From assembly GCF_032062135.1 (NCBI RefSeq), contig NC_092859.1:48839261-48903260 (forward strand): a stretch of 64,000 bases of DNA, given 5' to 3'. Below are positions 12,101 to 22,690 of this stretch, piece after piece (the stretch's first letter is position 1; each line of letters begins with the position of its first letter). The notes below the pieces were generated by a model. It was not told the origin of the DNA. It did not search any database and saw only the letters and a list, made by a program, of their open reading frames with translations. The translations under genes were made by a program, and so were the position numbers. The stretch is from Pyxicephalus adspersus (lineage: Eukaryota; Chordata; Amphibia; Anura; Pyxicephalidae).

Positions 12101-12655
12101 GTGCATGGGGAAAAAAAAGGTATATTGCCTTTTAAGTGGAAATTGGTAGTGCCAACAATCATTTGGGTGGGTAGTCTGCGCATATTCAGCTAACAAAGTA
12201 CCGATGATAGTGGGTTATCTCTGGGTAGGGGGGTGCAGTAGGGCATCCCCCATCAAAATATTTTGGCCAGGGGGGCTATCCTCAGTTGCCTGTATAACAG
12301 TTTTGAAGTCTCCTCCTACTATTTTATGAGTAATAGGATCCTGAGTGATTCAATTGGTCACTTCCTGAAAAAAACTTCTCGAGGGGAAGTTGGGAGCATA
12401 TATATTAAAAATCGACAATTCCTTATCTGGAAATCTCAGCGTGAGTCTGGATATCCTCCCCGTCTGATCTCTGGCAGAAGATAGCACCTCACACTGCAAA
12501 TTTCTGTGTAGGAGGATAAGAACCATCACCACTCATGCAAATGAGTTTTCTAAAGATGCCCGATGTCTGCCCTAAAGCAAATCAAATGCCTCAGTACAGA
12601 CATCCTCCTATTCGGTGACCGGAGTACGTACCAAGTAATAAAACAACCATTAGAA
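9188..12655 (-). pseudogene. LINE ORF2 pseudogene (endonuclease + reverse transcriptase + Cys domain)
   Basis: From the minus strand, the endonuclease N-terminus reads RSPNRRMSVLRHLICFRADI (about 12614-12555), with a later block FPDKELSIFNIYAPNFPS. The RT follows: LLSKILADRLARYLP with VGFVKGR (about 11115-11020), GTRQGCPLSPLLFNIAFEPL (about 10898-10840), and the motif-C region FFAYNILLF (about 10770), where the family has FADD, so the catalytic Asp pair is lost. The thumb part continues in the block 10121-9714. Near 9580-9515 the Cys/His tail reads CLRCDFFVATLRHCLWDC. The product would nick target DNA and reverse-transcribe the element RNA. Many stops and frameshifts make it inactive. The end DPVEFK-stop lies near 9188. 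Confidence 0.8.
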
Positions 12656-13109
12656 ATACTAGGAGTATTACGTAAAAGATTTCTTAGATACCTAGGAGAA
12701 CACCAGTCACCTTTTCTGAACCAAAGAAACGAGTGATCCCATACAAGTATCCAACAGGATTCCCAGACTGACAGATCCTCTAAATGCCCGTTGGCCGGGT
12801 AGGTAATAGAATGTTGGCAATCATCAAGTTGGTGGTTTTCCTTTGTAAGAAAAAAACAGAACTTAAGATCAGAAAAGAATGGCAAGGTAGGGTAGCAGGG
12901 AATGTAACAAAGTACGGTCAACAAAACAATAGGTTTAGGGGACCTCCCTTTTTCCTTATGGATGCCATGTAAACAAATACCACGGTGTATCGATCCACAA
13001 CCGGTGAGTAAGGTACAGGATTATGTGCCTCTTTAGGCCTGTCCCATTGTAGAAACTGTAGAAGGTCTATAAAAAAACATAGAAGGAGGATATTCTCTAT
13101 CTTCTTTTC

Positions 13110-14390
13110 ATCCTAGATTTATCCCGTTGATGTTTATCGTGGGTGCAGGGAGTTTTAGCAGCTTGCTTAGATCTTCTGGAAGATGCGTTGGACGTCACAG
13201 AGATAGGTGAAACCGGAGCATTGTGTATTGTGTGCGTATCATTAACCCACCCCTCGGGTATGGTATCCTGCTGCGGTTGGCAGGAGGAAAGCTAATCACA
13301 AAATAATACCTCTGCTTTCTTATGGTTAGTAAACAAATGATTTGATCCTTGAAAATGGGAAGGTGAGTGGAACACACCTTTTGGAACAATTTCCTCCTTC
13401 AGGAAACCCCTGTGAAATAATCTGCAAAGATTAGGAGATTTGTGCCCTCTAGTGGAAGGTCGTGCTGATTTCTGTAGGATTGTAGTATGGCTGATCTGTC
13501 TGCATAGTCCCGATAACGGATAATAATAGGTCTTGCATTGTTATTGTCTTTATGTTGCAGGCCTAAGCGATAAACTCTATCCACCTGACAGGATTTAGAT
13601 ATCCCCATTGTGACGGGATAGATAGGATGGAAGAGCAGAGTTCAGAAAGTTTTCTGGTACTCCAATTATCGCTAGATTGTTTCTACGATCCCCAAAGGAA
13701 TCCTAAATATGAACTGCAGCTGGCCTGCCACTGCATTGAAAAAGCGCCGCTACTACAATTCCAGGCATCATTCGCGTCTATAGACCAGCGGGGTCTCTGC
13801 CTATGCGTGGCCCCGCATTGGACTGTTTTATTGACGCAAATATTGCAGGGAATTTTAGTAGTGGCGCTTTTTCATTGATTGTGAAGCAAAACTTCTTTGT
13901 TTCCTTATGAAAAGGGTTTATATCTAATGAGAAGGAAAAGTATCCTTAATTGTTTCAATAAATTTCAAGGTTGGCTCACGACTTTGTCTAAGTTTTTATT
14001 TTGGCTCTTTGTGTATTTGAGTTTGACACCCCTGCTCTAGCTCATCAAGCTTATCTGTCAAGTCTCAATGCGTTTGCCTAAAGCAGCAATAGTGTCCTGA
14101 GCTTCAACAAACTGAAGTTTGTACTCAGCCAAGTTAAGCCTGTGGGAGTTGTCCCTCAACTCCTGCTTAAGGGATGATATTCCCTTACCTATGGCTGTGT
14201 CAATGGCATTTTGTAGTGTCGGACTCAGGAGTATTGCCACCGTGTCCGCAAATAATGCATGGTCCGAAACAGAGTGTGCCATGTCATCTGAGTTGGAAGT
14301 CAGGGCCTGTTGTGCCTGTGTAGAAGTGGCGTTGGCCATCTTGAAAGATTGGGCATGGCCTCCTGTTGGTGTTTCGTTGTGGTGGGACAA
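13110..14390 (-). pseudogene. LINE ORF1 pseudogene split by an hAT insertion
   Basis: The minus-strand ATG at 14388-14390 opens a 110-residue segment (MSHHNETPTGG...) whose second half is heptad-like (ISSLKQELRDNSHRLNLAEY), consistent with the ORF1p coiled coil. After a frameshift it reads DKLDELE and then meets the hAT fragment (14034-13691). Beyond that the RRM start resumes as RRNNLAIIGVPE (about 13685-13650). The C-terminal domain follows: ARPIIIRYRDYADRSAILQS and LLIFADYF (about 13530-13415), then KLFQKVCST-like sequence. The order coiled coil, RRM, CTD is that of L1 ORF1p. It is broken by stops, frameshifts and the insertion. Confidence 0.8.
13691..14034 (-). mobile_element. Truncated hAT element inside LINE ORF1
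   Basis: Read on the minus strand, the element starts CAGGGGTGTCAAACTCAAAT at 14034, an hAT-type terminus related to the ends of the 750-bp hAT at 48668-49417. It runs through GAGCCAACCTTG and a palindrome-like block with AGCGCCRCTACTA (AAAAGCGCCACTACTAAAAT and its later near-repeat). It stops near 13691 without its second terminus or any 8-bp duplication, so a deletion has removed that end. The strand assignment is relative only. Confidence 0.7.
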
Positions 14391-14400
14391 TCATCTGGTG

Positions 14401-15117
14401 TTCATTCCAGAAATTTATCCATCCGGAGGAGTAGTGTAGATAGAGGAGCACTGGTCCCAATGTGTCAGACGTGAAGCAGGCGGGTGGCAGTAAAGATTTG
14501 AAGGGGAGCCTGCTATATCTGCTGCTACTCCTTGAGGCACTGGAACTGGAACTATATACATGTTTTGTGTTTTATGCAGGCTGGAAAAAGTGCAGTTTGA
14601 TCTGTTAGGTGGCATTGACTCCTACTTAGTTTGTGTGGGAGGATAAGGTCACTCTAAACCAGAAGTCTGTATGCTTGCCTGATAAGGGTTTTTCTTCTTT
14701 TTAGTTTACTGTAGGTGGTCTCTGGATCGGGGGCTTCTCCTCGGGAGCATTGAGATTCCTGGGGGATGCCCTCCCATCTGGAGGATGTAATGAACGCTCT
14801 TTATTAAGAAGTGTTTTCTAAAAAGATATGCTATATTTGTTCATACTTATTATTATTGTCTAGGTCCTGCCTCATTTCTGTATCATAGCAGAGGCGGAGT
14901 GTGATGGAGCTCCACTCCAGCATTAGAGTGTTCCAATTCCCCTACATAGGACATCCTTATATGTTTAGGGACTTGTGGTTTATCCACTCTTAGTTTAAAT
15001 AGTTCCCCCACCATCCCCATATTTGAATCCAACCCCCATCCATATATACCCCTTCTAAGCCCCATCAATTTTAAGTATTGGGTACTTGACTTTGTGTGAC
15101 ATTCATTTAGAGGTACA
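14401..15117. other. Spacer between two head-to-head LINEs
   Basis: This holds the presumed 5' region of the minus-strand LINE and, on the right, the sequence ahead of the plus-strand ORF2 start. Some of 14690-14790 could be a decayed ORF1 end of the plus-strand copy, but no family motif is clear enough to call it. Confidence 0.4.
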
Positions 15118-17530
15118 ATGTCAAGTACAAAGGTGGTCTCCCTTAACCCCTTAAAGGGAATAAACATACTGGGGAAAAAAAACGCCTTACTACGGGACAA
15201 AAGGCACCTTTGGCCTTCTTGCATGAGACCCATTTTAGAATTCATAGGATTCCAAGATTGACAGATCACAACTATCAATGGGTGTACCATGGAGCTGCCA
15301 CAGACTGCAGATCCAGGGAAATGACCAACCATGTGTCCCCATCTCTAACAGAAGCGGAAGGTGGAGACAAGTTTTGGAGGCTTAATGAAAGTCTGCTTCA
15401 TGACCTGGTAGTTCTGGCTAACTTGAACAGCCAGCTACCACCGTATTTTTGTGAAAATATTACCTCTATCTCACGTCCAGCAACAATATGGGCTGCACAT
15501 ATAATGTTTGTTCGAGGCATTCTAATTAAGCATGGCGCACACCCTAAAAGAGAAAGGTGCTCAAATTCAAAAACCCTTGCAAGATATCCATACCCTAGAA
15601 ATGACACATAAACAATTAGGGGTGAGAGATGTTGAGCTGCAACTATAGCATGCCCAAAAAAATTTAAAATGCGTATGTTTTGCAAAAGCCAAGGTACGCT
15701 TGCAAAATGTAGATGTTCTTTTTTCGAACTTGTAAATAGGTGTAGTAGAAATCTAGCTAATGCTTTGAGAGCAAAGAGAACAAGGATGTATGTCCCCAAA
15801 ATTGGTGTCTCCAGGAACACCATCCATACCTGACCAGTGCAAGCAAAAGCTTGAAAGTCCTATAACTCCTGAAGAATTATCCTGGGCTATAGGTGCCTCA
15901 GCCACAGGGAAAGCCCTGGCTCCAGATAGTTTGACGTTGAAATTTTATAAAACTTTGAGCCAAGAGTACTCATAGATATTCTTGAGGCCCATTTATTATT
16001 ATTCCAAAGGAAGAAAAAGACCCTCCATTGATATTTATACTCACTTTGGAATCACTTTTAAGGATGATAAGAGCTAACCCTAATATTCAGGGAATCCAGA
16101 TTGCAGGACGTATGTGCAAAGCTGCAGCATTTGCGGATCATCTTTTATTTTATGTTACATCCCCAATTACATCAGTCCCCAAGCTTTTGAAAGAACTGGA
16201 GCATTATGGAGCGCTATTAAATTTAATAATAAATTTCCAGAAATCAGAAGCATTAAATGTATCCCTTCCAAAAGCCACACGTAGAGCTCAGAAAAATATG
16301 TTCTCTTTCTGATGGTCGTAGGAAAAAATTAAGTATCTGAGAGTTTTTATCTGCAGTGACCTTACAAAATTTTATCCCTTAAATTTTGTCTCTTTTTGGG
16401 GAATTTTAAACAAGATTTATTCCATTGGTGCAGTTAATTGCTCTCTTGGTTTGGACGCTATAACGCTAATAAGATGGTGTTATTACCAAATCTCCTGTAT
16501 TTGATGCAAGTGCTCCCGATTAAAATTCCAGCACTGTTTTTTCGAAATTTGAGACCGATATCTGGGCGCAAAAAAACACCCAGGTTGAGTTTTTTTATAA
16601 TTAATGTAACGAAAAAACAAGGAAGAGTGGGAGTACCTGACCATTGCTTTATATTAGGTCACAGTACATTTAGGCAGGATAATAGATGGTTTAGATATGC
16701 AGATTTTAATAAAATTGTGCAATCAACTGCGGAGATACCCCTGACAGCATTACCTTGGAATTGGACTTGAATATCTTCCCCTGTTCGTGGTCATCCCACA
16801 ATAGGGGCTAATCAGGTAAACTTTTTTCTGCTTGGCCTACATTGATGGAAATGGTTTCAGATCCAGTCTTTGCTGAGTTCGGTTTCTGGCGTATATGCCA
16901 GCTTACATCATTATTTGCATTACCTTCTGAGATTAGATTGTTTTTGGAAGACATTCACAGATTTTGAGTCTCTCTGTACTGTGCAGGGTCAAATTTGGAT
17001 TCTTACTTCACATCTGTACTCAATTCTGATTGCCCCAGAACCAGAATTTGTCCCCTCCCCCCCTTTGTTAAAAATGGCCCAAGATCTTAATAAAGATCTT
17101 TCCCCCGACCAATGTGACTAATTATTTTTATTTGCTCAATCATCTTTGGTTAGCTCGACATACCAAGAGACAGGTAATAAATTCCTTTAGGTGCGCGCGC
17201 CCCTTATGGGAATACAATACAAACACAATTTGAGGCTGGGTTTTTTCTTCTGAATCATACCTCTATTCCAAGAAATATTTATTGCAGATCCCTTTTGATA
17301 AGGTTAGTGGATGCAGCCAGATGTGGTGACAATCTGGGACCCCACGAATTGCCCAATGGTTTGACCATGTTAATGAAGAAGACCTAATGGCATCACTTAA
17401 AGACACTAAGGAAATTACAAACTGGAGATGGTTCTACTGGACCTCATTCCGTAAATCCTCCAATTGCTTGATGGTAGCACAAATGGATCCTTGATTGTAT
17501 TTCTGGCCCCATACTTCCCTAAGTCAGACA
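15118..17530 (+). pseudogene. L1/Tx1-type LINE ORF2 pseudogene, plus strand
   Basis: The ATG at 15118 begins MSSTKVVSLNPLKGINILGK, an ORF2 endonuclease start. AFLHETHFRIHRIPRLTDHN (about 15213-15270) holds the QETH-type catalytic block, followed by a degraded interior. The RT part reads TPEELSWAIGASATGKALAP (about 15867-15925) and FILTLESLLRMIRANPNIQG (about 16030-16090). Motif C is AFADHLLFY (about 16130), with the second Asp of FADD changed to His. KMVLLPNLLYLMQVLPIKIP lies near 16473-16530. Much of the fingers/palm region is missing, so the copy has an internal deletion as well as stops and frameshifts. The 3' limit is uncertain. It shares no frame with the minus-strand LINE next to it and is a separate insertion. 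Confidence 0.75.
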
Positions 17531-19442
17531 GTGTTAATTTTTACCTTGTACTGTGTTTTCATCTAATTCTCATGTCCCCGATCAAGAACCCACTCCCCCC
17601 TCCCCTATTGCCCTCCAGATTCCTATCATGCCCAGTAACATAAACATATACATATACATTGCTAGTGGCCTACAGTTAGACCGAAAGCAATATAAAGAAT
17701 ATATAGATTACATATATCAAATTACATATTATGAGTAGATACTTGGTACTAATAATACATAGATATTGTAAATGAGGTATATACATTGATGTATATAGTG
17801 TGTGTTGGGTATTCTGGTGACATATAAGAGGGATGTTACTTCTAAATATGCAAAATAGTAAATGGGCTCCTGATCTCGTAAATTAAAATATCAAAATAGA
17901 TTTGGTAGTTTAAGCAATATAGGTGTGGGTGTAAAAATAGATAAAAAAGGGTGCCGAATTGGCTTACTTACATTTAGGTGACCAGTAATGTTAATCACAT
18001 AAATCACCATAGTAGATGCAGTATATTTGGCAGTGGAAAAGTACTCATGGTAATGAAAAACAGTAATAGTGGTAAAAGTCAATTTGAATGCATATAGTAA
18101 TGCTGGAGCAGTCATTTAATGTATAAATATACATACCCCTGAGATGTAGTTTAAGTAAGTGAACTAGGTTAAAACCAATTAATCCACGTTGTGGATGAAA
18201 ACATACAATGCTTTTTAAAAGGCCATCTGTATTGCATGGAATAAGGTTGTGAGTATATAGTAGTATTCCAAGACCTAAAGGGATTGATGGAAAATCTAAA
18301 AACTATATAAAACTATATAAAAAAGGTCAGGACGGATCTTTCTTTCTTAAAAATGCCTTTAGGCTATTTGTATAGTTTCCTATATCCAGAAATGCCAATG
18401 GTCCCAGCCAGTGACCGATTGCTTTGGATGACAGACAAATGAGTAAACTACTAATATGACTGTGAATAAAGGTCCTGACAGTGCAGCTTGTGCAACTAGC
18501 TGTGGTCTTCATCAAGCTGTGTCTTTCTGTATCCCACCTTTCCTTCTTATACCTGAGCTAAAGTATCCACTCAGTTTACCCCTTGTGTATCATCATTAAG
18601 TTATATCTGAGGGCACAGCTTCATAATAATATAAAGTGAGTTTCTTCTCTCTGGAAATTTTTTTTTATTTCTATTGGATTTTCTCAACTTCCCAAAAGGA
18701 GGTTCCTTTCAGAATATTAATATGAACTTCCTTGTACAGTCTTGACAGTGGATGTTTCTTATTGCCACCAAGAATATTCTTTATACGATATGTTCACAGA
18801 TACATGCTTTCAGTTCTCTTTTGGGCTGTCCAACATTGCTTTTTGCAGGGCCATTCTAAAAGGTACAATGCTTGCTTGGTATTACAAGTTAGGAGTTCTT
18901 TAATGCTAAAACTTTTCAGCATGTTGAAATGAGATTGCAGTTGTGATCCAAAGGAGGTGACAGAGCAGTAAACAGTTGGAGTTGGGCTTTAATAATGTAT
19001 TATTGTATTAGATGATTTGGTCATTTTAGCATTTCATTTAGATAACCTTGCACTTTGAAGTAAAAATAGAAACCTTCTAAAACTAAACTTCCAAAATGGT
19101 ACAGAATGAGTAACAAAGATCTAATTTTAAAAATTAGCAATTAAAAGTATGAGCAATTGATACTCGGAAAAGTTTGAAAAAAACAATCACTAAAAATAGA
19201 AAGGAAATGGTCTAACACACTGTTCAATTACTGAAAATGTTCTGGCATCTCTGCTGTCTCTTATAGTGTCAAAAATCAGTAGGGTATTCATTTCTATTCC
19301 AGATCTCCGCAGTGGCAAGTTGTCTATAAATTGTCTGCCAAATCTGTAGTAATAACATGAGATACTGGGTAAAAAAGCTGAATATCAGCTGAGCCGTGTC
19401 TGAGATTTTGAAAAGTTTGACCTCGGAATTAAACTACACATA
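17531..19442. other. Non-coding stretch
   Basis: The first part may be LINE 3' sequence. The rest is A+T-rich with no gene, RNA or transposon that I recognise. Confidence 0.45.
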
Positions 19443-19651
19443 GGGCCTGAATAAATAAAGGCTGGGCATAGACCGGATGGACTATCAATAGAGAACCTGG
19501 GTTATACAGCAAACCTGCAATGCATCTGGTTCAGAATTGAAAACATTTGCCATTCAATAGAAAATGGTGTTTAAGAAATCTGTTCCAGGTTTGCTGGATC
19601 ACCCATGATAGTCCATCTTCTCCAGTCCTAAAGAGCTTTAATAAATCAGGC
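19443..19651. mobile_element. PIF/Harbinger-like MITE (second copy)
   Basis: The ends are GGGCCTGAATAAATAAAGGC and its inverted partner AGAGCTTTAATAAATCAGGC. The interior shares GAAAACATTTGCC, GGTTTGCTGGATCACCCAT and a GGACTATC / GATAGTCC inverted pair with the family. It is related to 2013-2185 but longer and more diverged. Confidence 0.7.
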
Positions 19652-21446
19652 AACTTCCTAACAAAACAATTAGTAGCAACTAGTTGGGGTGGTCATATTT
19701 AAACAGATATAAAATAAATCCTTTCTCATCTCACATACTAACAACAGTTTAGCTGTGAATGTGTAATGCCAGTGTACTGAACTTAGTAACTATCAACATC
19801 AAAGCTGCCAAGAAAAAAAATTCTTCTGCTATGGTTCAGAGTATGGCTGGGGACACATAGGCAGAAATGTTACTTCTGACCAACTTGTTTTTTTTAATGG
19901 TGCTGCAACTATTGACTACGAGCTCCTTTCATCCTTGAATGCCAAACTCCTGTAGAGTGTCAAATCTCTGAATTGGATATAGCTGTACATAGCCCAATTC
20001 AATTCGTCAAAGGCTCCTTTCATAAGGAGGAAAGATAAAGGTTAACAAGTTCATTTGAGAAAGGCTATAGAGGGTAGGTTAGTGTAATGAAAACATTGAA
20101 AGTACAATGCAAACTTTGAAATGGTCAATGTACAGTGTGTTATTGCAGAAGTGTTCAAACATCATATATTGCTCATCTAACTGGATTTTTTATTATGCTC
20201 AAAGGCAAACTCTGTTTATACACATCTTACAGAAACAACCTAAATATATTTAAACACGTTTCAACCAAAAGAGAAATGTGGACATGACATTGGACATGAC
20301 AACAGGCTCCTGTTGTGATATACAACACAACACCCCATTTACCACTATCCAGGAAATATCTAGTTGCACTGTTTACAGTATTCAGCTGTTAAATAGTTGT
20401 GTGTCATATCTGTAATTTGTTTTGTTCCTTTCTAAATTGGTTTTTTTGATCGATGGTTTTGTGGTTGTTCATTTATTGCTGTGCTGTAGATAAAGCTGGT
20501 AGTGATAACATTATTTAATTCACACTACTGTGTGTTGTGGTGGTCTGCATTAGAACAATGCAGTTTGTGTACAGTTTTCAATCTGTCCTGGTACATAGGC
20601 AGTTCTTTCAACAAATAGGCCACTTTGATGCAACATGCGTTTAATGCATATTAAGAAGCATGCAAGGACATTTTTAAGGTTATGTGTACTTTTACACAAC
20701 TTTTTTTAACTCTGGCTAAAATAAAACCCCCCACCGCATCTACAAATACATACCTACCCAAACACCACAGTCTCGTCCTCTTAAATTCTATATCTCCAAG
20801 GTATTCATTACCTCTAAATGTACATAGACCATCAACTGTATCATTTGATGGGTTTATGTAAATCTATGCAGAATGAGTGTGCAGATACCACACATAAAAT
20901 GTGTATGTACTTTGATAAAACTGTATATGGGCTTATATTAACCACCCAGCACCCTCTGACTGACTGCTGGCCAGAAAAATGACTGCTGACTGAAATAAAA
21001 CCTTTACCTCACTTTTACTCACCTAAAGCTGTCATTACATGATACCCCAGCCCAATGTTCTGTCTCTGTGATCTTCCTGGTCAGGTCTCCTTTGCACTGT
21101 CTGATTTGGACACTTACTATTGGTTTTCAGTGGTGTCTATGAATCGCAGACTTCAAGCAGTTGCATTCAAATAGATTCAACTAAGTACTAAACATGACTT
21201 CTTTATTATATCTACCATTATTTTGTCCTAAATATTATGGTGCTCTGAAATGAGGGGCACTATGTAAAAAAGTGTTGTAAATGGTGAAACTAAAATCTAT
21301 GCAAACAACTTTAAAATAAAAACTGGGATATACCCTTAAAACATGTCTGAATTATTTGATTTAAACAGTGATTTCACAGTGAGGAGCAGAGGAATTAATT
21401 AAAAGAAACATGTGTCCCAAACATTATAGAGGGCACTGCACCTATC
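19652..21446. other. Non-coding stretch
   Basis: No gene-like frame, RNA gene or repeat boundary was recognised. Confidence 0.45.
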
Positions 21447-21631
21447 ATTTAAATCAGCAGTCGCCAATCTTCTTTGCCCCACGAACCACTAAAATTACCG
21501 GTTCCTGACCGTACGTGGTGGGGAGCCGGTTGTCACTCGGGGGTGCACTGATCAAAGCTGCAGATCCCCAAAATCTTCTTGCGGAACACCAGTGGTCCGC
21601 GGACCAATGGTTGGCGACCGCTGATTTAAAT
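21447..21631. mobile_element. Short hAT MITE with perfect 8-bp target duplication
   Basis: The 169-bp element (21455-21623) starts CAGCAGTCGCCAATCTTC and ends with the inverted form GGTTGGCGACCGCTG. It is bounded by ATTTAAAT at 21447-21454 and again at 21624-21631. An 8-bp duplication plus CAG-type inverted ends is diagnostic of hAT elements. It is non-autonomous, with no transposase. Confidence 0.92.
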
Positions 21632-21889
21632 GGTGGTGTTATAAAGACATTTAGTCATGTAGTTTTCATATTTTGTCACTATAAACAATTTACATCCTGT
21701 GCAGTTCATTTCTGTCCAGTTTTTTATGTCTAAAAGCGGTACATTGTTTTTTATGAAAATGTATTTTACAGTATAATATAATAGTATGAGTAAAATAAAG
21801 TTTGAAACACAAAATCATGTCAAAATAATAAATTTAATAAATAAATAAAAAATATACAAAATGAATATTATACTGTAAAATAAATGTTA

Positions 21890-22237
21890 ATGAAAGGCAA
21901 TGTACTGCTTTTACAAATCCACTGTATTGCATTCAATACAGTTATTTTGTATTGAATGCAATACAAATAGATTTGAAATTCCCGCCATGGCCTGAACAGA
22001 ACGTCTGTACGCACCGACGTCACCGGGATCTCCCAGTGACTTATCGGATGCAGAGGATGCCGGCCGGATGAGGCGAGAAGACAGGGATCACGGAGAAGGA
22101 CGCCGGGGGATCATGTAAGGCTCTATTTACCATTGTTTTCTATTGTTTTAGCTACCCCGAGTGTGACTCGGGGTTACCGCTTTCAGCATCTTTTTTCTAC
22201 CCTGAGTCACACTCGGGATTACCGTTTAGGGGGTTAA
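21890..22237 (+). mobile_element. piggyBac-like MITE, right part
   Basis: The right end is TCACACTCGGGATTACCG..TTAGGGGGTTAA (TTAA 22234-22237), preceded by the inverted CGAGTGTGACTCGGGGTTAC. The TTGCATTCAATACA / TGTATTGAATGCAA dyad near 21928-21964 recurs in the next family member as ATTCAATACAAAATAGCTGT. The left end was not identified. Its terminal TTAA is also the first base block of the T2-like MITE that follows. Confidence 0.7.
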
Positions 22238-22690
22238 AGCATACATAAACCCTTATATTTAAAGAGAAAATGTTATAATTTTTTTATTTTTTAAGTTCAA
22301 CATCTTTTCTAAAAAAAGAAGTGCAGCACCTCCCCTTTCAGTCTTATCATGAATGGGAGTGCAGAACCTCCTGAGATACCTACATCATGCATCCCAGGAG
22401 GCTCTGGGTGCTCATTCTGCTCATGTTCTAATGTCTGACATGCGCAGAAGGGGCATCCCACGCATGCGCAGTGAAATTATCTCTCTTTTTTTCTCCTTTA
22501 CACCTGCACAGTGCAAGATCAGGTGACGTTCCAAGAAGACCGAGGAAGAAAACGGAAGTAGAGAATTAGGATGGCGAGGAGGAATTACAGGATGACTGGA
22601 TCAGATCGCGGAAGGACCAGTGCCATCAAGGGACCTGCAGGATTAAAGGTAAATGTAATTTTTTTTGTTTTCCATTTAGTTCCGCTTTAA
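22234..22690 (+). mobile_element. T2/Kolobok-like MITE (copy 1)
   Basis: It begins TTAAAGCATACATAAACCC and ends TTTAGTTCCGCTTTAA, giving TTAAAG-type inverted ends within TTAA sites (22234-22237 and 22687-22690). The interior shares GCAAGATCAGGTGACGT, CATGCGCAG and CTGCAGGATTAAAGGTAAAT with the copies at 27396, 37306, 41608 and 61945. TTAAAGG-type ends with a TTAA duplication are known for the amphibian T2 MITEs, and the assignment is inferred from that. No coding capacity. Confidence 0.75.

Larger units (their letters stand above)
8893..14400 (-). mobile_element. Nearly full-length L1/Tx1-type LINE, minus strand, inactive
   Basis: Read on the minus strand, ORF1 (about 14390 to 13110) precedes ORF2 (about 12655 to 9188: endonuclease, reverse transcriptase, C-terminal Cys region). 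A 3' tail follows that ends near 8893 in an A-rich sequence (complement of the T-rich 8893-8921). Gene order and motifs are those of L1-group non-LTR retrotransposons, which copy themselves by target-primed reverse transcription. All frames are broken. An hAT fragment interrupts ORF1 at 13691-14034. The 5' UTR may extend past 14400 but cannot be delimited. Confidence 0.8.
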
